This document shows positions 6,554-15,500 of a stretch of 27,261 nt of DNA, piece by piece (positions within the stretch are counted from its first letter, which is position 1; the number at the start of each line of letters is the position of its first letter). The DNA is taken from NCBI GenBank assembly GCA_036496265.1, contig DASXLL010000297.1, positions 1 to 27,261 of the forward strand, given 5' to 3'. The notes beneath the pieces were generated by a model, which searched no databases, was not told where the DNA came from, and saw only the letters and a program-made list of their open reading frames with translations. A program made the position numbers and the translations under genes. The DNA comes from CAYLLN01 sp036496265. GTDB taxonomy: Bacteria > Planctomycetota > Planctomycetia > Pirellulales > Pirellulaceae.

Positions 6554-7594
6554 ATGCTCTCTCGCCGTCAAGCCTTGCAATTTCTCGGTGCTGCAGCGGC
6601 TGCTTCACTTAGCCCGACTGTAACGCGCCGCGCTCGAGCCGCTAAGGAAGATCCTAAGGTCGCGCAAGCGATTGAAAAGGGTTTGAGGTGGGTAGCAAAG
6701 ACCCAGTCGTCGCTCGGGCATTGGACCGCAGGCGGCTATCCGACGGCAATGACCGCCCTGGCAGGGACGGCGCTGGTCGGCGCCGGCTCGACGACGATTC
6801 AGGGGCCATACGCCAAGAACCTTCGCAAGGCAGTGGATTACTTGCTCGGCAAGTCGCGAGTGAACGGCCTGATCGGTGATCCGCAGTCCGACAATCGCTA
6901 TACCTACGGCCACGGCTTCTCGATGCTGTTCCTCTCGCAGATTCTGGGCGAGGAAGAAGACGAAGAGCGGCGGCAGGAACTCGTGGAGAAGCTCGAGAAG
7001 GCCTGCGACTTCAGCGGCAAGGCACAGACGCCGAGCGGCGGCTGGGGCTATGTGAGCGCGAAGGACGGCAACAACTTCGACGAAGGCTCGACGACGATTA
7101 CCCAGGTGCAAGGCCTTCGTGGCTGCCGCAACGCGGGGATTGTTGTCCCGACGGAGGTCATTGACCGCGCGAAGGAATACATTTTCGATTGCAAAAATCC
7201 GGATGGAGGGATTTCGTATAGCTCGCGAAACCGCGGCAGTTCCCGGCCCGCGATTACTGCGGCGGCACTGGCCACTCTGTTCAATGCGGGCGTCTACGAC
7301 AGCAAGCACGTGCCCGACATGCTGGAGTTCTGCAAAAAGAACTTGCAGAACTTGAGCGAAGGCCCCAATTCATTCGGCCACTGGCACTACACGTATCTCT
7401 ATTATTCGCAGGTCATGTATCGCCAGGGCGAAAAGGAATGGGCGCCGTTTCGCGAGAAGCTCTACAAGCACATCATCGGCGAGCAGCAGCCGGATGGATC
7501 ATGGACCGGCAATATTGGGCCGATTTATGTGACGGCTTGCAACTTAATTATGTTGCAACTGGATAAGGCATATCTGCCGATCTATCAGCGGTAA
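6554..7594 (+). CDS. Tat-exported protein with prenyltransferase/squalene-cyclase repeats
   Basis: The 346-aa product starts with a twin-arginine signal (SRRQALQFLG, hydrophobic alanine stretch, cleavage probably after RARA near residue 29). The mature part is an alpha/alpha toroid as in squalene-hopene cyclases and prenyltransferase beta subunits: repeated helices and QW-like turns such as PSGGWGYVSAKDG, NPDGGISYSSRN and QQPDGSWTG. I see no DXDD proton-donor motif and no VEVDATTW-like block of true class II cyclases, so cyclase activity is not claimed. Such folded-export proteins are common in planctomycetes and of unknown role. It ends only 3 bp from the convergent S9 peptidase stop, so no terminator separates the two genes. 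Confidence 0.82.
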   Translation: MLSRRQALQFLGAAAAASLSPTVTRRARAAKEDPKVAQAIEKGLRWVAKTQSSLGHWTAGGYPTAMTALAGTALVGAGSTTIQGPYAKNLRKAVDYLLGKSRVNGLIGDPQSDNRYTYGHGFSMLFLSQILGEEEDEERRQELVEKLEKACDFSGKAQTPSGGWGYVSAKDGNNFDEGSTTITQVQGLRGCRNAGIVVPTEVIDRAKEYIFDCKNPDGGISYSSRNRGSSRPAITAAALATLFNAGVYDSKHVPDMLEFCKKNLQNLSEGPNSFGHWHYTYLYYSQVMYRQGEKEWAPFREKLYKHIIGEQQPDGSWTGNIGPIYVTACNLIMLQLDKAYLPIYQR

Positions 7595-7597
7595 TCG

Positions 7598-9631
7598 CTA
7601 TTTCTTGTCCGCTAGAGCGTCACGGAGGCCGGGGACGTCGTCTTGGCCGCTGGGGATGCTGAAGTCCGCGCCCGTGAAGGCGTTGCCGATGGGTTCGTAG
7701 CGGCCGCCGAGATTCTTAGCGAGGAATGCTTCGGTGATGGCGTAGAAGGCGAAGCGGTTTTCGGGACGGGCGAAGCCGTGGCCTTCGTCGTGAAAGAGGG
7801 CGTAGGTGACGGGGATTTTTTTGGCGTTCATAGCTTTGACGATCTGGTCGGCCTCGGCTTGCTTGACGCGGGGGTCGTTGGCGCCTTGACCGATCAACAG
7901 CGGCCGCTTGATTTTGTCCACGAAGAACAGCGGGGAACGCGATTCCAAAAACTGGCGGCCTTCAGGCGATTCCCAGTCGCCGACACGAGCCTTCATGACG
8001 GGCATGAAGGAATACCAGTATTCGGGCGGGTTTTCCATCAGCGTGAGCAAGTTCGACGGGCCGACGATATCGACCCCGCAAGCGAACGTGTCGGGCGTGA
8101 AGGTGAGGCCGACGAGCGTGGCATAGCCGCCGTAACTGCCGCCCATGATAGCGATCTTGTCTTTCTTCGCGATCTTCTGATCGACGGCCCAATTCACGGC
8201 GTCGATCAGATCTTCGTGCATTTTGCCGGCCCATTGTTTTTGAGCTGCGTTGAGGAAGTTTTTGCCGAAGCCGGTTGAGCCGCGATAATTGACGCTCAGC
8301 ACCGCATAGCCGCGATTGGCGAGTAACTGATGCTCTGGATCGTAGCCCCAGTCGTCGCGAGCCCAAGGGCCGCCATGCACATTGAGGATCATCGGCAGCG
8401 GCTCAGTCGGTTTGCCGTCGCCATCGGTATCTGTCCATTTTGGTAGCGACAGATAGCTTACGAGGTCGAGGCCGTCGCGTGACTTGATGATCTCGGGCCG
8501 CATTTTCACCAGCGGCAATTTTTCGAGCTCGCGATCGCTGGTGAATAGAAATTTGGCCTTTCGCTCCGGCTGACGGTCGTAGAGATAAAACCGCACGGGG
8601 CCGTTGTCCATGACGTAGGCCACGGTCCAGCGTTTGTCGTCGAGCGTGCGGCCGGTGATTTGGATTTCGCCATCAGCGACGGTTTTGAGATAGTCGAAGT
8701 CGGGCTTCACCGCTTCGTCGAGGATTTTCCATTCGTTGCGGGCGTAGGTGAAGCTGACGGCTTGAATTGTTTTTTCGGTGGGATGCGCGAGAACGCCGCC
8801 GATATCGGCCCGCGAGTCCTCAGCCAGCAGATGCTCTTTGTCGGACTTCAGATCAATGTAGGCGAGGGCGGCCGTGTTGCGGTCGCGACTGTCGAGCAAG
8901 TAGAGCTTGTCGCCCGTTTTATCGAAGCCGGCGAAGTTAGTGGTCATCGCATCGAGCGGACCGACCTTGATGTAAGGCTCCCACTTGCCATCCGCGGCTG
9001 GTTTGAGCAGCTCCTGACCGGCGTCGGGCGTGAAATTGACGGCGAAGCGGACGCGGTAATTGTCGTCGGCCACGAAGCCGGCCAGGCCCGGGTTCTGCTG
9101 AAGCAGCTTGCGCTCACCCGTCGCGATATTGACGCGATACAGGTCGTGGAAGCGCGGATCGCGATTGTTGATGCCGACGAGAATCTCGCTGGGAAACCGC
9201 TCGCTAACGCTGTCGATCTGCGCGGCGATTTTGGGAAACGGCGTTAGGTCCGTGATGTCGCCCGAATCGAGGTGAATGCAATAGAGATGGTCGTCTTCAT
9301 CGCCATTTTTGTCTTGCGTATAGAGAATGTGTTTGCTCGTGAAAGCCCAAAAGTATTTGGTGATGCCGCGATGCTTGTCGAACGTTATGGCTTTGGCATT
9401 GGCAGGATCGTCGTCGGGGCTGACCCAGATGTTGAGGACGCCCTCGACCGGGGCGACAAACGCAAGTCGCTTGCCGTCGGGACTCAAACGAACCCGGGCC
9501 TTTTCGGGGTTGCCGAAGAAGGCTTTCCGCGGGACGAGCGGCACGTCGGAGGGGCCGGCGGCGAGAGCGCTGGCATCGGCAACCATGAATAGGGCGAGCC
9601 AAAGGGGCAAGCAATGACGCGGAAGAGTCAT
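7598..9631 (-). CDS. Secreted S9-family (prolyl oligopeptidase-type) serine peptidase
   Basis: A 677-aa protein with an N-terminal signal peptide (MTLPRHCLPLWLALFMVADASALA), a seven-bladed beta-propeller with KARVRLSPDGKRLAFV and WVSPDD-type repeats, and a C-terminal alpha/beta hydrolase. The nucleophile is in GGSYGGYA (near residue 498), the acid in GQGANDPRVKQAEAD (about 583) and the histidine in HDEGHGF (about 615). It probably degrades oligopeptides outside the cytoplasm. The start at 9631 is chosen because it begins the signal peptide; the frame extends to 9730 but that part runs through a palindromic repeat. It is the last gene of a same-strand run from addB, with 129 bp separating it from the beta-propeller gene. 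Confidence 0.92.
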   Translation of the reverse strand: MTLPRHCLPLWLALFMVADASALAAGPSDVPLVPRKAFFGNPEKARVRLSPDGKRLAFVAPVEGVLNIWVSPDDDPANAKAITFDKHRGITKYFWAFTSKHILYTQDKNGDEDDHLYCIHLDSGDITDLTPFPKIAAQIDSVSERFPSEILVGINNRDPRFHDLYRVNIATGERKLLQQNPGLAGFVADDNYRVRFAVNFTPDAGQELLKPAADGKWEPYIKVGPLDAMTTNFAGFDKTGDKLYLLDSRDRNTAALAYIDLKSDKEHLLAEDSRADIGGVLAHPTEKTIQAVSFTYARNEWKILDEAVKPDFDYLKTVADGEIQITGRTLDDKRWTVAYVMDNGPVRFYLYDRQPERKAKFLFTSDRELEKLPLVKMRPEIIKSRDGLDLVSYLSLPKWTDTDGDGKPTEPLPMILNVHGGPWARDDWGYDPEHQLLANRGYAVLSVNYRGSTGFGKNFLNAAQKQWAGKMHEDLIDAVNWAVDQKIAKKDKIAIMGGSYGGYATLVGLTFTPDTFACGVDIVGPSNLLTLMENPPEYWYSFMPVMKARVGDWESPEGRQFLESRSPLFFVDKIKRPLLIGQGANDPRVKQAEADQIVKAMNAKKIPVTYALFHDEGHGFARPENRFAFYAITEAFLAKNLGGRYEPIGNAFTGADFSIPSGQDDVPGLRDALADKK

Positions 9632-9716
9632 CCGTGTGGCTCCGGGCGAGTGGTGAAATGGCGAACGCCGGCTTAAAGATAACGGAGAAGCCGGGAATCG
9701 GCTACCGACGGCCAGA

Positions 9717-9748
9717 TCACGGAACGCCACGGAGGGCGTTCCCTACAG
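9717..9748. repeat. 32-bp palindromic repeat, copy 2
   Basis: This is the reverse complement of 3032-3063 with a single mismatch. Stem arms are GGAACGCC (9721-9728) and GGCGTTCC (9735-9742). It lies between the beta-propeller gene and the S9 peptidase. Next to it is a perfect 12-bp palindrome, CTGACGCGTCAG (9753-9764), overlapping the beta-propeller stop codon. Confidence 0.85.
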
Positions 9749-9760
9749 CGCTCTGACGCG

Positions 9761-11113
9761 TCAGCGGATGCAGTAAAGGTGATCAAGGCCGCGGAGGAAC
9801 AGTGAGTCGCCCGAGGGTGCGGGCGAGGCCCAGAACATTTCGTCCGCAAGTTTGTTCGTGCCGAGCAGCTTGTAGTTTGGTTCGGCGGCGAGAATGAATG
9901 TTTGGCCACTTTGATCGAGGCAAAAAATCTTGCCGCCAATGGCCCAGGGGGATGCAGTCAGGCCGGCAGCGCCGGGCAGGCGTTGGCGATAATGCTGCTT
10001 GCCGGTGTTGGCGTCGAAGCAGGTGACGACGTAGGTCGATTGCGTCAACAGGAACAGGCAATCATTGACAACGATTGGTGAAGCGACGGGATGGCCGTTG
10101 AAATTCACGCTCCAGGCGACGAAATCGCTGGTCGCATCGCTGCCGGCGAGGGAAATGTCACCCGTGCCGCCGGGTTTGATTGCAGCTAGAATGCCGCGTT
10201 GGCCGGTTAGCCGATCGCCTGAATCGACGAATAGCAGCTTGCTCGTCGCGACCGGCGATGTCGCGCTGCGGCCGCTGGCGGCCATCTCCCACAAGAGTTT
10301 GCCCGTCGTCGGATCATACGATCGCATTTTCGTTCCGCCGCCCACAATGAGCTCCGTGCGGCTGTCGTTTTTCCAAATCAGCGGAGTACACCAATTGGAG
10401 CGTTCGTCGCGGGTAACGCGCCAGACTTCGTCGCCCGTTTTTTTGTTGAGCGCGATGAGGAATGACGACTTATCGTTGTCGCATTGGATGAATACCAGGT
10501 CGCCGTGGATGATCGGCGAGCTGCCGGTGCCCCAGTCCATTTGCGTTGGATAGTTTCCGAGATCTTTCAACCAGAGCAACTTACCGTCGAGGTCGTAGCA
10601 GTAAGCGCCGACCATGCCGAAGTAGGCAATCAGCCGCTCGCCGTCGGTGGCGGGTGTTTCGGTGGCATAGGTGTTTTGGGCGTGAATCGGAATCGGCGGG
10701 TTGCCTTCATGGGCCGTTTGTTGCCAGAGGATTTTGCCATTGGCTCGATCGAGGCAGAGGACGAGCCACTGATATTTGGTCGCCGGTGGCTTACGGTAGT
10801 TGCCAAAAATGGCGGTCAGCATGCCTGCATCGCCGGGTGACCAGTCGCCGGGCTTGGGACGCTTGGCGTTTTCGCTGACGGCGGTTGTCAAAAAAATCTT
10901 GTCGCCCCATACCACGGGCTGCGACCAGCCGATGCCGGGGATGGGTGTTTTCCAGGCCAGGTTCTCTTCGGGCGACCACTTTTCAGGATGAACGGCGTCG
11001 CTGGCGATGCCGTCGGTGTTCGGGCCTCGGAATTGGGGCCAGTTTTGAGCGGAAGCCGGGGCTGCGATGGACAAGCTGAAGCAGACGACGGCAATCGATA
11101 ATCGAATGATCAT
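9761..11113 (-). CDS. Secreted PQQ-like beta-propeller protein
   Basis: A 450-aa protein with a signal peptide ending in APASAQNW, followed by WPQFRGPNTDGIA, the usual opening of planctomycete PQQ-binding-like (BamB-type) propellers. Blades repeat the pattern LDRANGKILWQ, YDLDGKLLWLKDLG, LNKKTGDEVWRV, YDPTTGKLLWEM and FDANTGKQHYRQ. No cofactor-binding residues of quinoprotein dehydrogenases can be assigned, so enzymatic activity is not claimed; such proteins may act as scaffolds or sugar/alcohol binders. The ATG at 11113 begins the signal peptide and has GGAG 10 bases upstream. The gene begins 21 bp after the DUF2130 stop, so the two are probably co-transcribed. Confidence 0.85.
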   Translation of the reverse strand: MIIRLSIAVVCFSLSIAAPASAQNWPQFRGPNTDGIASDAVHPEKWSPEENLAWKTPIPGIGWSQPVVWGDKIFLTTAVSENAKRPKPGDWSPGDAGMLTAIFGNYRKPPATKYQWLVLCLDRANGKILWQQTAHEGNPPIPIHAQNTYATETPATDGERLIAYFGMVGAYCYDLDGKLLWLKDLGNYPTQMDWGTGSSPIIHGDLVFIQCDNDKSSFLIALNKKTGDEVWRVTRDERSNWCTPLIWKNDSRTELIVGGGTKMRSYDPTTGKLLWEMAASGRSATSPVATSKLLFVDSGDRLTGQRGILAAIKPGGTGDISLAGSDATSDFVAWSVNFNGHPVASPIVVNDCLFLLTQSTYVVTCFDANTGKQHYRQRLPGAAGLTASPWAIGGKIFCLDQSGQTFILAAEPNYKLLGTNKLADEMFWASPAPSGDSLFLRGLDHLYCIR

Positions 11114-11133
11114 GGGACGATCGCTCCAAAACG

Positions 11134-12447
11134 TCAAAAACCAGCGAGCCGCTCTGATACGGGTGTCTTGGCGGCTTTTTCGATTTTTCGCGCGATCGGT
11201 TGGCCGTCCGATTGCTCAATACCGGACTCGGCGCCGTTCAATTGCTCGATGTTTGGCAGCGAGTGGCCGATGATGCCGCCCAGATCACCATATAGGCCGC
11301 AGGTGGACGCGAGCGCGCGATCCAGTTGCTTCTCGCGCTTGGCCCAGGCCGTGGTCGCTGACCGTTTCTCGGATTCAAGTTGCTCGCGGAGGGTCATGAA
11401 CGGCTCGATGATGCCTTCCAGACGCTGTTTGAATTGGTCGCTCGATAAATAGTTGTAGAGGATTTCCATCTTTCCTTGCTGGCCTTCGAGGGCGCGCCGC
11501 GCCGCGGCGACTTGAACCAATCCTGACCGCAAGGCAGCAGCCAAATTGATCGCGCAGGCCCGGCTGGAAACCCAAACCCCTTCGACCAGGGCAAAGGACT
11601 GGACTCCGGCTGGCAACTGATCGCTGACGAGAATCGCCACCTGGGCTTTGGCTGCGCGCTGATCGTCACGCAGCTTGGCCAGCCAATCGTTGTTCCAGTT
11701 TTTCGTGCGTTTTGATTCCCAGAGGATCGCGCCGCAATCGCCGAGCATGCGGTCGCGGACGACGTGCTTTACATCGGCGCCGAAGGCCCCTTTGGATACG
11801 GCAGCGACGTCGTCCAAGGGAAACGCTCGTCGCAGCGATTCCTCCAAATCGATCTCTTGCACTTCGCCTTGCAATTGCTGCGAGCCTTGCTCGGCGCGGC
11901 GCTTCATTTCATCGATTTGTTTCAGCAAGTCGTTGATTTTCGTATCTTTCTCGGCGTCCTTCAGTTGCCGCTCTTCCAGTACCTGTTTTCTCGTGGCATC
12001 GCGGGCTTTGGCAATTTCCGCGTCAACGCGCTGGGTCACTTCGAGTTCCAGGGCCGCCTTTTGACTTTCCAAATCGCGCTTTTGCTTCCGCAGTTCCAGT
12101 TCCTGCGTTTGCGATTGAGCCAGCTTGCTGCGGATTTCCAGAAGCTCTGACTGGGCACTTTTCAAATCGACGGCCACATCGTCCTTGGCCTTTTGCAGCA
12201 ATTCCTTGCAAAGCTGCTCGCGCTGCTTATCGAGGCGAGCTTTTACTTGGTCGTCGATGGACGATTTCTCGCGCTCGAGCAATTGCCTTTGCTCGTTGAG
12301 CTTTGCCTCGCGGGCTGCATACTCCGTTTCTTTGGACCGCAGGGTCTGGCTGAATTCGGCCTGCATTTTGGCCCGCAATTGCGTGGCTAAGACCTCCGTG
12401 ACTTCGATTTCATACTGACACTTGGGACATGTCACGGTTTCAGACAT
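11134..12447 (-). CDS. DUF2130 coiled-coil protein with a nuclease-like core
   Basis: A 437-aa protein of the DUF2130 (COG4487) family. Residues 5-15 hold a CPKC pair typical of half a zinc ribbon. About 20-200 is a long charged coiled coil rich in Glu, Lys and Gln. From about 200 comes the conserved DUF2130 block with GADVKHVV, GAILWESKRTKNW and WLAKLRDDQ. D225 and E244-x-K246 have the arrangement of a PD-(D/E)XK nuclease active site, so a nuclease fold is a reasonable inference; activity is not established. The ATG has GGAG 8 bases upstream. It lies 100 bp downstream of addA on the same strand, which may mean a role near DNA ends, but this is context only. Confidence 0.85.
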   Translation of the reverse strand: MSETVTCPKCQYEIEVTEVLATQLRAKMQAEFSQTLRSKETEYAAREAKLNEQRQLLEREKSSIDDQVKARLDKQREQLCKELLQKAKDDVAVDLKSAQSELLEIRSKLAQSQTQELELRKQKRDLESQKAALELEVTQRVDAEIAKARDATRKQVLEERQLKDAEKDTKINDLLKQIDEMKRRAEQGSQQLQGEVQEIDLEESLRRAFPLDDVAAVSKGAFGADVKHVVRDRMLGDCGAILWESKRTKNWNNDWLAKLRDDQRAAKAQVAILVSDQLPAGVQSFALVEGVWVSSRACAINLAAALRSGLVQVAAARRALEGQQGKMEILYNYLSSDQFKQRLEGIIEPFMTLREQLESEKRSATTAWAKREKQLDRALASTCGLYGDLGGIIGHSLPNIEQLNGAESGIEQSDGQPIARKIEKAAKTPVSERLAGF

Positions 12448-12498
12448 CAGACGACTCCGCGTTTAAGAATGCTTCCTGCAAACCGCCCCGATTAGCTT

Positions 12499-12526
12499 AT
12501 GGTACAAATTTTCACGTGCCGTGCAA
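12499..12526 (-). promoter_or_regulatory. Weak candidate promoter for the DUF2130 gene
   Basis: In the 100-bp addA-DUF2130 gap the minus strand reads TTGCAC (12521-12526), 16 bp, TACCAT (12499-12504). Both boxes are imperfect. If active, the DUF2130 gene could be expressed apart from addAB. Confidence 0.22.
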
Positions 12527-12547
12527 TCTGCGGAGCCGTCGGGCGAT

Positions 12548-15500
12548 TCACAGCCGACTGAGGATGCCGGATTGGAGAAAGACAAGTCCAGCACCAACAT
12601 TTGCGTGATCGATTTTCAACAGGTCGGCCGCTGCGTTGCGATAGGCCTCTAGCTGCGGGCGATAGAAGTCGATTTTTTCGGCGAGGAGGCTTTTTTGGGT
12701 GGAGGTGATGTCGTCGGTCTTGAAATCGATGATGTCGGCGGCGATGGTTTTACCGCCGGTGGAAATGACGATGAGGCGGTCGATGGAGCCGGTGAGAAGC
12801 TTTTCTTGGTCGTGATGCAGGGCGAAGGTGCGTTCGGGGAAGGCAGTTAGTTCGGGTGGGGGCGAGGGCCAAGCTTTTTGGGGCAGGCCGAGATTGGTTG
12901 GCGATTGGTAATACGACCGGGATAAGAGAGCGGCGATCGGTTTGGCGGTGAGTTGTTGGCGGAAGCGGGCGATGTGGGAGTCGAGTTGGTCGTCGGAAAT
13001 GCCACTGGTGGCGCGGAGGCGGGTGGCGATTTCGCGGAGGCGGTTGTCGGAGAGCCCCTCACCCCCTGCCCCTCTCCCCGGAGTACCGGGGCGAGGGGAG
13101 AGGCCCTTGTGGAGCGAATCGCTTTCGTCGAGCCAGGAAATTTCGGCGAGCCAGGCGTGGAAGAGTGTGCCGAGGCCGAAAACGTGGGGTGGTTTGGGGG
13201 CGATGATGGTGGCGGCGCGGAGTTGGGCGCCGCCTTCGAGGCTGGAGGGGCTGGTGCGTTCCCAGTTGCGTGGGCGATGTTTGGCAGCGGGGGCGAGCTG
13301 GATTGAGCGTGCCGCGTCGGATTTTGGATTTTGGATTTTGGATTTTGGAGGAAGGCGACTGGGTTGGGAGTCTGGTTTGTCTGGCCGGCCGCTGATTAGA
13401 CCCTCGCTTACGCTTCGGGTTTGTGTTGAGCCGTACCATGCGGCGTCGCCATGCTCGTACAGCGTTTTGCCTGCCATCGCTGGGGCAGTGGGCCCGAGCG
13501 TGGTTCGGAGCAGGCCCGCGAATGTCTTGGGCATCGATTTTTCGTTTGGCTTTGATGGCGCGAGAATCATGTGTAGGGCGTGTACGGCCCGGGTCATCGC
13601 GACGTAGAGGACGCAAAGCGATTCGCTGACTTCCAGGCACATGTCGTCGTCGAACAGTTTTTGTAGCGCGGGCGGAAAGAATTGCCGAACGGTCTTGTCG
13701 GCCAGGCGGCAGACGATGTTCACGGGCTCGGTTGGCGACGGGCGGCCGGCGACGAAGCGGTCGGGCTGGCCGACCAGACGGCCTTCGAGCTCGGGCAAGA
13801 GGACGGCGTCGAATTCCAAGCCCTTGGCCTGATGAATCGTCATGACGCGAACATTGGCGGCTTGCGGATCGGCAATTCGCCGTGTGGTCACGAGCTTGAG
13901 GAAATCGCTAGTTCGCAGGGTATTGGCCGACTGATACTCATAAGCCAGTTCGACGAGCTGCTGGAGTCGCGACAGGTCCCGCTCGTCGCAACTTATCGCC
14001 AGTTGGCGTGCGTAATGAAAGATCGTCGCGCCATAGCCGTCGTCCAAAAGTTGTCGCCGCATGCGCTGGCTCAGCTCAACCGCTACCGCGTCGTTGTCGT
14101 GGTCCGCCAGCTTTAAACTGGCTGACAGCGGCGAATTTGCCAGGTGAAATCGCGCGACGCTATCGCCCGGATGATCGGCTAGTTTTAAGATCGATAAAAT
14201 CAGCTCGACGGCGGGCGAATCGATGAGCGGATTCCCGCCTTCTTCGCTGGCGGCGATGCCGCGGCTGCGGAGCTCAAAGATCAGCTTGGCGACGGCGTCG
14301 TTGGTCCGCACCAAAACGCCGATGCTGGCTGCCGGTGCCTGGTTGTGCAGTGCCCGAACGAGATCCGCCGCGTGTTGCAGAACCGCCCGCGACGTTTCGA
14401 TACCTTCCGCCGGCTCCGGCGCCACTGACAGCGTTACATGGCCCTGGAGCTTTGTCAGCGCCGTCGAATGTTTTGGAAACGCTGCCTGCCACCGCTGCAC
14501 GGGCGCGGCCAACTGATCCAAATGCGGATGCTGCGCGAGATTCCGAAACACCTGGTTGACCGCATCCACCACCGGCTGACTTGACCGATAGCTTTGTGTG
14601 AGCTGATCGTCGGTCAAGCCTGGCAATTGGTCTTCCAAACAATCGAAAATCTCGGCGACGCCGCCGCGCCAGCCGTAGATCGCCTGCTTGCCGTCGCCAA
14701 CGCAGAAGAAACTGCCGCCGCGGCCTTTTACTACGCCCGCAGCCAGCGGCCGGATCACTCGCCACTGCGGCGGCGAAGTGTCTTGAAATTCGTCGAGCAG
14801 CAGATGACGGATGCCGCCATCGAGGCGAAAGGCCATGGCCTCGCGGCCGATCCGGCTGGCGGCGTCCGCAAGGCGAAAGGTCACGTCGGAAAACCGCAGC
14901 GCCCGCTCTTCCAGTTGCAAAACGTGGTAGTGCTCGGCATAGCGTTGCAAAAGTTCATAGGTCGCGAGCGTTTGGCGGGCGATCTGGCCGACGAGAATCG
15001 ATTCGACGTGCTGGAGCAGCCGCCAGTACGCACTGATTAGCTCTGGCGGCAGTGGTTTTCTATTGAATGTCGATTCCTTGGCCAGGACTTTGGCAGCAAA
15101 CCCGGAGGCAATCAACCCTTCCCAGTTTGCTAGTCTCGCTTTCTCGACATCTTTGTCGCGCGTGGTGCAGAACTGTCCCGCAGGCAGTTCCAGCGAAGCG
15201 ATCGCACCAATTACGTCGTCGAGCTCATGGGCCTCCAGGCCCTTGCAGACGCTGATCTGCTTCCAGGCGTCGGCCGATGTCTCGCGGTACATCTCGAAGA
15301 GGCCGGTGACGGTGTCGCGGGCGAGGCGAGCGACGCTGCGCGAGGCGGCTCCTTTGGTCAGCGAATGCACGAGCGTGAGCAGGTCGGCCAGCTTGCCGCG
15401 GGTGAGCAGGAGCTCGATCGCTTCGTCGCGAATTTGCCAATCTGCCAGCTCGTCGCAGATTGACCAGCCCGGCGGCAGGCCGAGCTCGTGGCCGAAGCTG

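Noticed and set aside
6554..7594. Squalene-hopene cyclase
   Set aside because: Only about half the usual length, with no DXDD motif and an export signal.
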